A DNA stretch of 64,000 nucleotides, taken from Eurosta solidaginis (taxonomy: Eukaryota; Arthropoda; Insecta; Diptera; Tephritidae). The stretch lies in assembly GCF_040869045.1 (NCBI RefSeq), contig NW_027136916.1:434001-498000 (forward strand), read 5' to 3'. Positions 10,736-22,971 of the stretch are shown piece by piece (positions within the stretch are counted from its first letter, which is position 1; the number at the start of each line of letters is the position of its first letter). The notes below the pieces were generated by a model. That model saw only the letters and a program-made list of their open reading frames with translations, searched no databases and had not been told where the DNA came from. Position numbers and translations under genes: made by a program.

Positions 10736-13150
10736 ATACAACGACGTAGACAATGTATTGATTATTACAATATCTTATTACAAGCGAAAGTAATAATGCA
10801 TATGTTACAAAAATAAAGCAACAATTTCATATACCACAAGTGGGATAATTGGGATCATTAAATTAAATTGACGTATTGCTCATCCGTTAAAGGACAAAGA
10901 AAATTTGTTCAAATCAGGTGAATGAAGAGAAGACAGCATGAAGGAAATAAAATATGCAGCTACTATTGACAGTTGCTGTTAAAGGTCTTTAATGAGACCT
11001 AAGGTATGGACCGAACATCTACATGAAGTTAATGTTGTTTTCAGTACAATTCGAAAGAGAATGAGCTCCGCTCTCGCGGAAATTATCGTTCATATGCTTT
11101 ACAAAGCACATTTGTATGGAAAGCTTCCTGTGTTCTGGAAACCGTGAACTCCTCCATTTATATTTATGTATTGAAGTTTTTGAAAAACGTACAACACTAC
11201 CATTATATACCTCAAGTTGTAGTCTGATATTTTAAATGATCGTTGTGCTCAATATTTTCCAAGAAGCTGCTGCCGATAAGAAAGAGAGCCGAAAGACAAA
11301 TATAACGCTGTACATTCAAAACTCAACTAAAATTTATACCATTGAATCTTTCACCAAAAATAGCAATAGCTTAATGATTCCATGTAGTCTAATTTATAAT
11401 AAATGAATCTAGAGGAGCTTTCAATGAAGTAAAACATTCTTCCTACAGAATTAGAAGGAATTTATACATAAGATTGTTGCACTCACATTATAGTTCTTAT
11501 CAAACTTAAGGGTGCTCACAAGATAAAAGTATTTTCTTTGCAAGAAATTAGCCGCACACCCCAACAGGACTTTCATATCAATTACCATTGTTTTAGTGGC
11601 GCTCATTCGCCCTCAAACTTTCCCAAGCGACTTATTAAACTTTCGAATAAGTTATCATAACAACAAAAGCACCAGCAAAAACATAAAAAAAAGGCCGCAC
11701 AAATTGTCCGGTTTATGAATGTGTTGTATGGACAATGTTCTTTGGAACCTCTTTGTTAAACTGCTGATGTTGAATTAGACAAATATTGCCAACACCATCA
11801 TAACAAAAAGAGAGCTGGGCTAACAATAATCAACAATAGCGCCAACAACATAAGAAATACAATAACAAGAAGACGAAATAATAATAACCTATATATACAA
11901 CAAGCTAAGAAGCATACAAACAGGCGCTTAGAGTAAGTAAGATAAGTCGCATCATAAATGTGTTTGTGATAAAAGCGAAAGAAGAAGAAAGTGAGTTTAT
12001 ATGAACCCAAAAGCAAACAAATGCTGGTGTATGTGGACAGACCAAAAGTATTGTTTCCTTTATTTTCATTTTTATTTTTTATTTTGCTCTGCGCCTGAAA
12101 GAAGGCAACATATTTTATAGCAAAATAATGGCACATGTGACGGGAATTGGCACACAACATATGTGTTTCTATGGTAAAGTATTGAGCGAGAGCATACAAA
12201 ACATGCCAAAGGATTAAGTGCAACAATGAGGGCAGAAGTGAAATATTTTAAAGAAACCATTTTCCTCTTAAAAGAAATTTCCGGATTGTAGGGTTAAAAC
12301 AGATGCTGTGCACGATTGGCGTAGTTTGCAAATATGTGGGGGCTGATAATGAAGTGAGAAAAATCTTAAAACTTTTGTATAGAAATTTATTGAGTAAATT
12401 TGTGTTAAATTTGTTGGCAACATTGTTTAAGCTTAATTGAGGTTAATTCTTTTTTAACAATTATTTGAATACGGCCGTGGGCTCGCATTTCCATACTGTA
12501 TATCTCAGAAAGTTTTCATTTTGGAGCACTGAAGTTTGGCAATGTTTTATATGACCTTAATTTCTTACACATACAGATTGTGAAAATAGGGAGCATTTTG
12601 GGTGACACCTCCCATACCAATGCTTTTTTAAGTAATGCATATCTCTAGAATTCCTATCTGACCACTAATAAAATAAAATGAAAATGGAATTTTTTTATAG
12701 ATACTGCATATCTGTGGAAGTACCAAAGTAGCCCAGTTGTAATGTTATGCACGAAACACAGATAATTTAGGCAGGAATTAAAGCTAGTATAAATCCACCT
12801 TTATTTCTCTTTAAGGCGTGTATTTTCTCAGTGAGTGTGCATATTCTATTAATCTCTTTGTACTACTTCTGTATGCATGTGGTTGTATTAATGCCGAATG
12901 CATACATAATCAATAGAAAAACATGTATACATCACTACATATGCTTCAAACGTACGAAAGCAATATCCCAGCCTTAATCCAAAGGAATTTGTTCTACATA
13001 TGTAATTACAATAACAACTACATTGATATGATGAGAGATGGCGCAACTTGAAGCCATCAACTTGGATTATATGTACCATTATTTCACGCACAATTCGAAC
13101 CCCACCATCCTGAATATTTTCTTCATAACAGTTCAATGACGGTAAACTAT
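10736..13150. other. No gene recognised
   Basis: About 2.4 kb of AT-rich DNA. The reading frames on the minus strand at 11,798-12,260 arise from AAC/CAA-rich sequence on the + strand. They look like hydrophobic low-complexity translations, without splice sites or domain matches. The frame at 12,888-13,136 is likewise unsupported. Confidence 0.4.
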
Positions 13151-13154
13151 CCTG

Positions 13155-14550
13155 GGGCCAAACGGTTGACGGTCGTAATTAGTTCTCCATATACACCAAG
13201 TTTGTAAATAGACCCCTAGTGGGACTGATTGATCAACTGCTGAAGGGAAAGTGCTTTCTTCACTAACACGCTTTGTCGCAATAGGCACACCCCAGGGTGG
13301 TGTCCCTTCTCCTCTACGGGAAGATTGTGATTTATGCTGATGAACTAGCGATTGCTTACAGAGGAAAAAGTTTGAGGACTACATCAAACGATAAAAAATA
13401 CCATCGTTAAACCTACCAGAACTAAATGGAGCGCGCCTAAGCATGGCATATAAGGCCAATTTGGTAAGCATAGTTTTGGACAAATTCTGAACTGGAAGGA
13501 CAACGTCATTCAGCGACAAAAGAAACCGTAAATTGCATTATCTACGTGTAAAACAGCCATCGGCAAAAAATGGGACTCCCCCCAACATATGTTGATGGAT
13601 TTATACCACGATTATCCGACCCATGCTGCTGTATGGGATAGTCGTATGGTGGACAGTCTTGAGCAGGGCGTCAAACCTAAACTTGTTCTGTAAAGTCCAC
13701 AGATTCAGTATGATCAGCATAAGTGGTGCTCTAAGAACAACGCCTAGCGAAGCTCTTCAGGTCATTCTTGACATCCTTCTGTTGGATCTGCGCTTAAGGG
13801 AGTTGTCCTGTTCGAACGACAAGACAACAGGACACTCTAGTATACTAAACAAATACAGTTTTCTTCCTCCTAGCACGGATCGCTGTTCGACCGCAACAGT
13901 TGTGGAAACCAACTTTAAAATAAACATTCCCAGTAGGGATGAATGGGCGGAGTCGGATAGATGCCTTGCTATTGACAGCAGCATTTTCATATACTCAAAG
14001 GACCTTAACTACCAGACTAGCCGACCACTGCAGTGTATTCCAGGCAGTAGTTTCGCGGAATAGAGAATAGTGACACACAATGTCGGCAAAGAAATCTTTA
14101 TTTTTAGCGACAGCCCGGTTGTCATGAAATCTCTGAAGAAAGATGGCGATCCTAAAAGATCCCGTGACGTGTACAACCTAAGTAGGGATACAATTTCCAC
14201 GCTTGTGGGGCAACTAACTGATCATTGCCCTATAGATAGGCATGCAGAAGGGTCAGGAGGGCCTTATCGTCGATGCTGAAGGATCTCTAAAGCGGTTGAA
14301 GAGAAGGAAAAGGTGGTTCGCTTCATCTGCAACTACTCGGCACTAAACGGAGACGGCAGCGCTTTATGTATGGTCCATTTCTAGATAATCTGAGCCAGGT
14401 TGTGGAGCATGACGTCAAGGACCTGGTATCTTTTATCAGGTCCTCAAAATGGTTCGAAGAGGAAAGGTAATGGTGTATTTTCATTGTATCACAAGTGGCC
14501 TAATATCACTGGCCTAAGTGTGCCCTCGGGCAGTCATTCCAACCTAAGCT
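13155..14550 (+). mobile_element. LINE family B relic: reverse transcriptase end to RNase H
   Basis: Around 13,290 a frame reads GTPQGGVPSPLL, and about 13,335 reads YADELAIAYRGKS, matching the reverse transcriptase YADD box with the last D changed to E. Around 13,623-13,810 comes the post-RT segment (LYGIVVWW, then RTTPSEALQVILDILLLDL), standard in R1- and LOA-type LINEs. At 14,080-14,230 is RNase H and downstream (GKEIFIFSDSPVVMKSL, TISTLVGQLTDHCPI). Several stops and frameshifts separate the pieces. The copy at 29,880-31,560 is the same family. The open frame at 13,623-14,063 is part of this relic, not a host gene. Confidence 0.8.
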
Positions 14551-14639
14551 ACACCAAGTTTATTGTTCCAAATTTGCCTAATCTCTTATCACTTATTCAT
14601 ATCCTGGAGTTCTTTTCGATACAAGAACGGTTTCGTGTA

Positions 14640-14990
14640 CATTGAGTGGAGTGAGTACGAATGTAGAAGTTACTATGAGAATGATGACGGGAGTGGGATA
14701 GAAAGTAATGGGGTATGAGAATGGGAATGGAAGTGGAGTTGAAAATGGGATTGGATGTAGCAATGCAAGAGCGAGAAGGTATGGGAGTGAGTGCGAATGT
14801 GGGAGTATAAGTATGCAACGCGGTGGTTGGAGGAAGCATGAATAAAACATGAAAAACGACTAAGGAAGGATAAAGGATGAAAGCGAATGGAAGAGGGTGA
14901 ATGGTGCAACAACTACTACAGGGTGAATGGAAATAGAAGGAAGTGGGATGAAAAGGGAGAGTCGAATAAACGCTAAGTGTGAGGTTTTTT
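14640..14990 (+). repeat. Degenerate purine-rich (GGGAATG-like) tract
   Basis: Some 300 bases in which the + strand is dominated by G and A with words such as GGGAGTGGGATAGAAAG, GAGAATGGGAATGGAAG and GAATGGAAGAGGGTGAATGG. It behaves like a decayed (GGAATG)n-type simple repeat. The three overlapping minus-strand frames here (Ser/His/Pro/Leu-rich) are translations of the pyrimidine strand and are not genes. Confidence 0.65.
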
Positions 14991-15207
14991 GTTCAGTTTG
15001 AAACTGGTTATAATTTAAATACTTTGCTATTTTTCAATTGTGTTTTAAACATTTTTTTAGCAATATTATATTTGAGAGTTGTGTAAAGCAAATGAGTCAC
15101 GATTTTTGTTTTGGGTATATATTTCTTTCTGAAATCCCTATTAAGTAATAAAACTTTCAAAGCTAATCTTTTCCAATAGAAATATGTAGTATATGATTGG
15201 GACTTAC

Positions 15208-15259
15208 CATTTTTATATCAATTGTCTCCAAATGCGTCTCATTAATATGACCACCAGAT
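15208..15259 (-). CDS. Possible 52-bp micro-exon of an unknown minus-strand gene
   Basis: On the minus strand a well-formed acceptor (AAATTTTGTTTCAG) is followed by 52 bp that stay open in one frame, SGGHINETHLETIDIKM after one leading base. The stretch ends ATG, followed directly by the near-perfect donor GTAAGTCC. Both splice signals match insect consensus better than most of the surrounding DNA. I do not recognise the peptide, and no neighbouring exon was found on this strand inside the window. It could be one exon of a gene with long introns that spans this region, or a chance arrangement. Only the splice-site pattern supports it. Confidence 0.35.
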
Positions 15260-15354
15260 CTGAAACAAAATTTAAATTTAATTAATATTCAAAGCAAAAT
15301 ATAGCGTGATTCGATTTTGCGGGTCTTAAGATGATATTTAAAAAAAAAAAAAAA

Positions 15355-15720
15355 GAATGTGAACGGGAGTTTTATCCTCCAGCTCTGAAAAGTGAGAGAT
15401 TTTTGTAATGAATAGATTCAATTTAAGTGATATAGTAGACTGTTTTGTCCCGTATAGTACCCAGCGAGACTTTGTAGATCCTCGCTCCTTAGATCAATGA
15501 GTTTGGCTGATACGCTCGTTGCTGGAAATATAAACAATTGAACCTGTCTTTGCCCTAGGCATTCAATCCAGTGTTGTCTGAAACGTTTTGTTTCTCAGTA
15601 ACTTATGTTTTCTTTAGTGTGCCCCTTTGTGGGTTCACAGGGGCCCCTAGACCTGTTATAGCAATCTGTTTGGTAAGGAGGTCTGCCTGTTAATTACTTT
15701 AAGTCCCTGGAGCCCATCCT
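15355..15720 (-). mobile_element. LINE RNase H and C-terminal relic
   Basis: The minus strand reads, in shifted frames, QADLLTKQIAITGLGAPVNP, the end of a LINE RNase H domain. It then reads WIECLGQRQVQLFIFPA followed by LRSEDLQSLAGYYTGQNSL, the conserved segment after RNase H that normally ends 'GLLTGHN..L..HL'. Stops interrupt it. It is a short dead fragment, and its relation to families A and B is uncertain. Confidence 0.6.
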
Positions 15721-17879
15721 AACCATCTAGTGAAAATGCGTAAATGTTATTTGTAATTGAGAATAGTTACTTCAAAATAAGAAAGCTTTTTTGTAGAAAT
15801 TTCAGGGCGACGAAGGTTGGGTTCTAACACAGAACTGCCCGAACGTTGCAACAACCCGTGACACACTGGCAAGAGAATGTCTGAGGTAAATTCTTTTCCG
15901 ACATATACATAGAGCCGGCACATTATGAGAGAGCGTCAAATGTAAATGCGAAAGCGTGATAAGGGAATGAGTATAGTCAATTGTAAAGGAGAAAGCGTCA
16001 GACGTAATTGCGAAAGTATAAACTGAATATGACAAAACGTGATTTTGTAATTGCCAGAGGCCTATACATTCATTTGTGCATGTCTTGAATGTCTTCAATC
16101 GATTATCGGCCGACAAAACGGTCCGTTTTGAGGAGCACACTGGCTGCTTGAGTAAGGTCAGTTATTCAACGTTGGAAAGAGCAGGTGCAAGATTCGAGCG
16201 AATTCAGTATGGTGTGCGATAACGAGCCATGCCATTACTGAATCGAGTCAGCGGTCACTAAAATTAGATCAAACCACAAATTTCAAAGATCAGACTTGAA
16301 CTTGACGTGGAAAGTGCTATCATAATCAATAATAATGATTTGGGCAACAAACTGTTTGTTAAAATTTTGTTGCACTATGTTATTCCATGCCAATCAATTG
16401 AAAAAAGTCGCACAAAGAATTTTCGAATTAAATCAAAGCTTATAAAAGAGAGCTGTATGCGCAAATTGTTTCATAAAAAAAAGAAAAAATATATAAGGGA
16501 AAAGGAAAATTTAATTTTTGCCTTCTAATTTCTCGGCCGTAAAGCTCCATAAAAGCAAGCATAAGGAATATATTTGGCCCAACAAGAAAACATGAAAAAA
16601 TATATAATTCACAACTCGATGTGCACTCAATAAAAATTGTTATGTCCATATGTTTAAATATTGATATATGCATGTTTATTTACATGAAATTTCCTTTTAA
16701 AGCTAATATAAAATTTAATGTGTACAAAGAATTTTGAAAAAAAGTCAATCTTAAATAAACATCACATTGTGCGTTGAGTTATATTTTCGCTTGAGTTATA
16801 GTGTCGCTTAGTCATTTCCAAAACTGTCGTATTACACCTTATTTATGTAAACACTTCGCTAAAACAATGGATTTCTAAATACAGTTACAAAAAATTGTTA
16901 CTCACTATTGTTGTTTTGGCCTAAAAATTAGACCACTAAGATAAAAGGAATGTTACAGTTACAGATTTTAATTTAGAATATATGAATCCGGCAATATATT
17001 AGAAGGTCATATGTTTTACTTCCGACTCTCAAGGTCAAATCAACAGAGCAGATGAAAAGAACAATGGATTTTTAGAGATCGAAACACATTTAAAAGTATT
17101 ACGATCACTTCCAAGTGTGACTGTAAAACTTTTCATCAAACCCGAAACCCATTTAAGTGCGCAAAGTTCCTACAGTTCAACTATATAATGGATAACACCT
17201 CTCCCACTTATGTCCGGTCTTTCGATAAAAGCTTCAACTGCAGTTGAAGTTGAGGTCAGTTTACTTTAGACAAATTATTGAATTTTACTACTCATCGCAG
17301 TTTAAGTTCTTAATTTTATTCGATGCCCAAAGTAATATAAGCTCGCACTGGTCCTGTGTATCCCTTTTTATATTGGCATTAGGTTGCACTGATATGCTGA
17401 AAAACACAGTCTGAAATGGCCTTCGTAGCAAGGCATTTATTTTTCTACTCCTACTTTTCCAAAGCGGGTAAACACTTTACCCTCTTCTGACCGATGAAAA
17501 TACATCCCTACCGTTTCAGATAGTGTACATCTTCTATCTCTTTTTATTTACTTCACCTGGTGATTCCACCATGGTCATTTCAAAAAAGAAGAAAGCAATT
17601 ATATTAAAAATTTGTTTACAAAAAGTCGACACTGCAAAATTTTTCAAACACTAAAGCTCATTTGCTCATTAACAGGAAGACAAATATAAATAAATTTGCT
17701 ACATTGATTAATTTCCAGCATTTTATGAGGCGAAAATTTATTTTGTTTATATCCATATAATTTTTTATAAGTAAGCAGTAAATAAAATTAAAAAAGTACA
17801 AATATAAGCTAGCATATAAAGGAAAGAAGGAACTTTTAATTAATTTTCAAATGATGGTTATATTGGCGCTATAAAAATA
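15721..17879. other. No gene recognised; candidate host intron or intergenic
   Basis: AT-rich DNA upstream of the receptor exons. I looked for the missing TM1 exon (hydrophobic stretch ending two bases into a codon before GT) and did not find a convincing one. The frames at 15,802-16,140, 16,307-16,528 and 16,440-16,673 show no domains. Confidence 0.4.
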
Positions 17880-18110
17880 ATGTAAAACTGACACCGTGGT
17901 ATGGTGCTCCGCCTACCACATCAAATATTCTGGGTTCAACTCTCGGGCAAAGATATATCAACAACTTAGAGACAGTTTGGCTACTATACGGGAAACTGTT
18001 GTCTACGAAACCCCCTAAGTAAGTTAAATCTATACTACACCAAAATCTGCCGCTAGGTTGAGCCGAAGGATGAAACGCTGGTTCATATTTTCTGCAAATG
18101 CATCGCTCTG
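17880..18110 (+). mobile_element. Decayed tRNA-derived SINE
   Basis: GACACCGTGGTATGGTGCTC, then CGCCTACCACATCAAATATT, then CTGGGTTCAACTCTCGGGCA match the tRNA-like head of the SINE at 50,825. They include the box B-like GGTTCAACTC. The body is largely lost. The minus-strand frame over 17,869-18,234 is an artefact of this repeat. Confidence 0.6.
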
Positions 18111-18250
18111 CAAAGGAAGATACTGTCCGATCTATTTGCGTGAATTTAAATACCTTCGTGATATGAAGTAAAAAGTCTGAAGATGTACTTAAATACAATA
18201 GGCACAATAGATATAAATAAAGGCCGCAGTGCATCAGTACCTAATAACAA

Positions 18251-18432
18251 TGTGGCGAATATTAGCAGTTTGGATACATCACTATGCTGCTAGTAATAAA
18301 TGCTGAACAACAATAAATAAGCAAGTATTCAAGAAAAGTATAGACCTTGGGAGATATAGGTGTACGAGGCGAACTGAAAGGATAAAAGCAGCACAGTCCA
18401 ACTATTTTCTACAATTCTCAAAATTCGCTACA
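18251..18432 (+). mobile_element. Internally deleted LTR, TGTGGCGAA family
   Basis: It starts TGTGGCGAATATTAGCAG and ends AAAATTCGCTACA, with the promoter word AGGATAAAAGCAGCACAG conserved. Most of the 5' middle and the polyA region are deleted, leaving 182 bp. The flanking 4-mers differ, so the target duplication has decayed. Confidence 0.6.
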
Positions 18433-18458
18433 ATTATAATAATCATACACTGTTTTAG

Positions 18459-18800
18459 GCGGCCGCCGTGGTGGGATGGTAGCTTGCTCCGCTTACCACA
18501 CCGAAGATTCTGGGGTCAAGCCCCGAACAAAGCAACATCAGCATTTTAGAAACAATTTTTTTTTCAATTAGAAGAACATATTTTCAAGCGGGTTCGCCCC
18601 TCGGCATGAATTTCGCAAGCACTCCGCGTGTGTTTCTACTATAAAAAGCTACTCAGCAAAAACTCATCTGCCTTTTGAATGCCGCTCGGAGGCAGCCAAT
18701 TTGTAGGAAAAATCAAAAAGGAGCACGACGCAAATTGGATTCCCTTTCTAGGCCTAAATTCTCTTTGAAGGTATATCGCACCTTGTATTTATTTATTTTA
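18459..18800 (+). mobile_element. tRNA-derived SINE copy
   Basis: The head contains an A-box-like GTGGTGGGATGGTAGC (about 18,469-18,484) and a B-box-like GGGGTCAAGCCCC (about 18,513). The body (AAGCGGGTTCGCCCCTCGGC, GGAAAAATCAAAAAGGAGCA, CGACGCAAATTGGA) and the tail (GGTATATCGCACCTTGTATT) match the copy at 50,825. It lies just upstream of the first receptor exon found. Confidence 0.75.
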
Positions 18801-18931
18801 TTATTAATTTTTGTGTAGAATAGAGAATCAGAAATGTGTTTACAAAAATTTAAAATCGCACACATGATTAATAGCTTTATACCAAAAAACTTGAACTAAA
18901 TGCTTTCGTGCTTGTTAAAATTTTTTTGCAG

Positions 18932-19104
18932 AAAACGCAATCGTTGCACAACAAATATTTACCTCACCGCCCTCGCAATCATCGATATTATTTATTTCAC
19001 AATGGCTTTGCTGCTCTCGCTAAAACACTATGATTATGTGCAGCGACATGTGGAGATCTTTTGGAAATACTATGGCTATGTGGTGTGGCTATGTGATGCA
19101 TATG
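18932..19104 (+). CDS. GPCR exon: TM2 and start of TM3
   Basis: The acceptor AATTTTTTTGCAG ends at 18,931 and the donor GTGAGT starts at 19,105. The exon begins with the last base of a split codon, then reads KRNRCTTNIYLTALAI and continues as a hydrophobic TM2. It follows with a loop (HYDYVQRHVEIFW) and the start of TM3 (VVWLCDAY), ending one base into the next codon. The 'NR.RCTTN.YLTALAI.D' pattern is the usual start of TM2 in insect peptide receptors. The upstream exon must end two bases into a codon and should encode TM1. Confidence 0.85.
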
Positions 19105-19604
19105 GTGAGTATTCGTGCAAAATTTCTACGTATACAACTTTTCGGAGTTTGGTTTGCGAGAACTTGACACAATTTTAAGCTAAAAAGTGGCTAGACTAAA
19201 AAAGAGTATATATAAAAAAAAGTTAAAAAAAGCTACAATAAAATACATGTTTTTACACAGAGGCCCCATAAAACGTACTAAGCTCATCAAAAAGCGCACA
19301 GCTACACGGCAGTAGAATGACGCCCAAATAGTTCGAGGCGACGAAAGCTAATTTGCGCTACTCATCTGTTGTAAGTTGTTTTTTTTTTTTACTTTTTCTC
19401 CCATCGGCGCTTTTATCCCTTTCACTGCGTTCACGCAAGTACCCTTCTGTGCCTTAATATTTTAATATGATTTTTTCTTCTTCTTATTCTTTTTGGTGCT
19501 TCAATATCATCACTTTACACATCACATCTAATTTGCTGATGGAAATACCACTACACGCATATTGACATTGTTGTTTGCAATGGTTGTTGTTGTCATTTGC
19601 GCAG

Positions 19605-19718
19605 CATATATTTCAATTTACATTGCAGCGTGTTTTACGATCGAACAATTTATAGTACGTTACCCGCTTAAACGACAAACATTCTGCACGGAATCCTTGG
19701 CAAAGAAAGTCATTACAG
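19605..19718 (+). CDS. GPCR exon: TM3 and intracellular loop 2
   Basis: The acceptor GTTGTTGTCATTTGCGCAG ends at 19,604 and the donor GTGAGTGT starts at 19,719. Joined in phase to the previous exon it reads DAYAYISIYIAACFTIEQFI, then VRYPLKRQTFCTESLAKKVI. Class A receptors normally have (D/E)R(Y/F) at the end of TM3; here the arginine position is Q (IEQF). The following segment also looks one residue short compared with the common 'FIAVRYPLKR' pattern. Loss of this arginine usually disturbs G-protein coupling, which is one reason to suspect a decayed copy. Confidence 0.85.
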
Positions 19719-20639
19719 GTGAGTGTGTGAGTGAGAATATGAGCGTCAGGAGAACGATTACACATGAGTGCGCCACGACTTTGTGTGCAATTTTAGTGCG
19801 TGTGAGAGATGTGTATTTGATAGTGATGGAAAACGATTCATCGAGTGATTGTCAAATCTTGTAATCGATAACTCCCACTCATTGGAAACTTTGGCGAGTT
19901 ACAAAAATTGTTGCTGTTTATTTGAATTTATAAAAAGTATAGATATCGATTGCAATCAGGCGAGTTTTACTTACATAGTCACCGATAATATGAATTTAAC
20001 GGGTACTTTAACCTAAAAAAAATACTGTCAATTCAGTAATATTTGGCAATATTAACCGATTAATTAAGCTGATAGAATATCTAAAGTGCATAGTCTAAAA
20101 TAATAATTAAAATTATGTGTTAGAAAAATACAAAATGATATTTTTAGAAAAATAATTCATACAGTTTTTAATAAGATAAATTCTGATAGTTATCGCAAAG
20201 TACTAACGAAAAGCGCTCTTTCCCGGATATTTTTGTTACCAAAAAGAGCGTTTTTTTTTTAGTTGGACCAAAAAGTGCTCCATCTTATGCAATTCGAACA
20301 GAGATAGTGCATCTAAATGAGGACGCTGTTCAACCAAATCGTTAGATGGGATAATTTTCAAAAATTTTCTGAGTTGTTTTGTTTGGAGGAGACAGTAGAA
20401 ATAGCCGATAACCCACTTAGAGGCCGATATTAAAAAAAAAAAACAATTTTTTAACTCTCGGTAAAGCAAACCATTGATGTCATCAATCACTACATACAGA
20501 GCGAAAAATGACACTGAAGATGGCCAAGTGTCGATACTGGTTTGTTTTCAAAACAAATTTGACCAGCCATGATGGGATTTTTTTTTATTAAACATCAGAT
20601 ATATGAACTTTTACTGAAAATCGTAAGCTTCATTTATAT
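19719..20639. other. First part of the long receptor intron
   Basis: AT-rich intron sequence with scattered ATCGATAAC and TTATCG words that foreshadow the satellite further right. The minus-strand frame at 20,236-20,514 is unsupported. Confidence 0.4.
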
Positions 20640-22480
20640 ACAAGTCAAGCATATGTAAAAAAAGAAAACATAGTTACCAAAATTATCGATAACTAAAGTT
20701 TCGATAACCTTCAGCCATGAGCACATATATAAATTTCTTGCAATTTGTTTAGAAAGTTACATCTATTAAGCAAAGCACACAGCAAAAAAACCAAGTGGTT
20801 ACTTTCTTAAGATACCCATAAATCAAGTTTCGATAACTGCTATTTCTCATTGATGTATACACTTTCTGTTTCAAGAAATTGTTTAAAAATACGTTATTCA
20901 TTTACAATTTAAAGACATACAGAATTAAACCACGCACATAAAACTAGTTGTGCAACCAAAATATCGGAAAATTTAATTCTTATAACAGTTAAAAAACCAA
21001 AAAATATATAAAAGTAGTTGCGTGCCTAAATTATCGAAAAATAAACCGATAACTTTAGTTCAAACTACGAACTTTAATTTATTGTTTAAAAACTGTAAGC
21101 TGACTTAAAAGTTACTTTTACTAATTAAAACATATAATCTTGAAAACAAAACAAAAAAAAAAAAAAAGCAAAACAAAAAAATTGATAAATCAAGTACCGG
21201 TACCTATAGCACATCACTAGATTTACACGCTTATTTCGAAAAAATTAATAAAAAGTTAAATTTATACATAAACAGGAAATATTAAAAATCCTAATACAAG
21301 ATTTTTAAAAATAGTTATGTGCCCGGTTTTCCGAAAAATTTAGTTCCGATAGTTGTTAAAAACCACTAGAAACTTAAGTGAAATTTGAAACTAGTGTTAT
21401 ATTTGAAAATTGAAATATATGAATTTTCCTCATAAAGTAGTCACGTATCTAAATTGTCGTTAAATAAATAAATAAAAGTTAAATTTTCAAATCAAAATAT
21501 ATACTTTCGGTAAAGTAGTTATGAATCGAAATCCAGTTAAGTTCCGTTAACTGTTATCCATTACTAGATATATTCACTTTTTCTTTGGAATACTGATAAG
21601 AATGTTGCATGTACAAATCAGAGACCGCATTTGTGAAGAAGTAGTTATGTACTTAAATTATCGATTAATGAATCTCCTATAACTGTCGCCCATCACCAAA
21701 TATACAAGTTTTTTTTTGGAAAACTAACTCAAAGTTTAATTTCCAATCAAAATATATACTTTTGGTAAAGTAGTTATGAATCTAAATTCTCCATAAATAG
21801 AATTCCGATAACTGTTACCCATCACTAGACATATTCGCTTTTTCTCTGAAATACTAAGGAAAATGTTTCAAGTACAAATCATATCTCGCATTTGTGCAGA
21901 AATAGTTATGTACTTGAATAATGCATAAATTGAGCTCCGATAACTGTCACCCATCACTAAGTATACACTTTTGTTTTGAAACACTAACTTAAAATTTAAT
22001 TTATAAATCAAAATATATACTTTTGGTGAATAGTTATGAATCAAAATTGTCGATAAATAAAATTCCGATAACTGTTATCCATCACTAGACATATTCGGTT
22101 TTTCTTTGAAATACTGTACTGCAAGTACAAATCAGATATCGAATTTGTGAAGAAATAGTTATGTACTTGAATAATCGATAAATGAGGTACCGATAACTGT
22201 CACCCATCACTGAATTTTTAATATTTTTTTTGAAAAACTAAGTAAAAGTAAATTTTTTTATATATTTTGCTAATATCTAGATTATAGTTAAATAAAGTTC
22301 CGATAAATCTTATCCATCACTAGATATATTCACATTTTCAATGACAATTTGATAAAAATGTTACGCGTACAAATCAGAACACAAATAAGTGAAGAATCAT
22401 ATAGTTATGCACCTATATTATGAACAAATTAAGCTCCGATAATTTATGTCCATCACTAGCAACATACATTTTTGTTGACA
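20640..22480 (+). repeat. Intronic satellite, ~130-bp monomers in ~258-bp dimers
   Basis: The core CCGATAACTGTYAYCCATCA, in variants, occurs at about 21,544, 21,676, 21,805, 21,937, 22,065, 22,190, 22,300 and 22,436. Spacings are mostly 125-136 bp. Alternate monomers differ: one type has TAGTTATGAATC (21,516; 21,771; 22,031), the other TAGTTATGTACTTRAAT (about 21,640; 21,900; 22,155). This makes a two-monomer higher-order unit of about 255-260 bp. Left of about 21,400 the same words become increasingly diverged. It lies in the intron between the TM3 and TM4 exons. Confidence 0.75.
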
Positions 22481-22971
22481 TACCCAAGTTAATTTGCACG
22501 GGAATGCGCTCTCATGCATTTCATGTATGCACATCAGCTGTGAAATTGCGGATAGCAAGGGAACTACAACAACAACTACAATACGAAGTAGTCAAAGTGT
22601 ATTAAATTTAAAGTAGCAAAGAATTTAAATTTAAACAAATTTTTGTATTTGCATCATACGATTTGCAAGCTGAATAATATATGCACTCTTATGATAAGTG
22701 GAAATTTGTAACAAGAGGTATACCTTATTGCTGCATTGCGCGGATCTTACCTTGACAAGAGTTGTTGTTGTTGTTCTTGTTTTTTTGTGTGCACTTTATA
22801 AATACATTTTATATTTACCCTTTGATGTATTCTTCTACTCCAACTCATGCACTTCATGTTCGCTGGTCTTCAATCAAACTGATTGTGATGCCTCACGGCT
22901 ACAAAAACAACAATAAAAAAATTACAACTGCGAAAAAACAAAACAACACCTATAAATGCATCTAAAAAACA

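Noticed and set aside
13623..14063. 146-residue open frame as a host gene
   Set aside because: It translates the post-reverse-transcriptase region of LINE B, with matching reverse transcriptase and RNase H motifs on either side.
18459..18530. Functional tRNA gene
   Set aside because: A and B boxes are present but the sequence continues into a SINE body shared by several copies, and no tRNA fold or anticodon arm is apparent.
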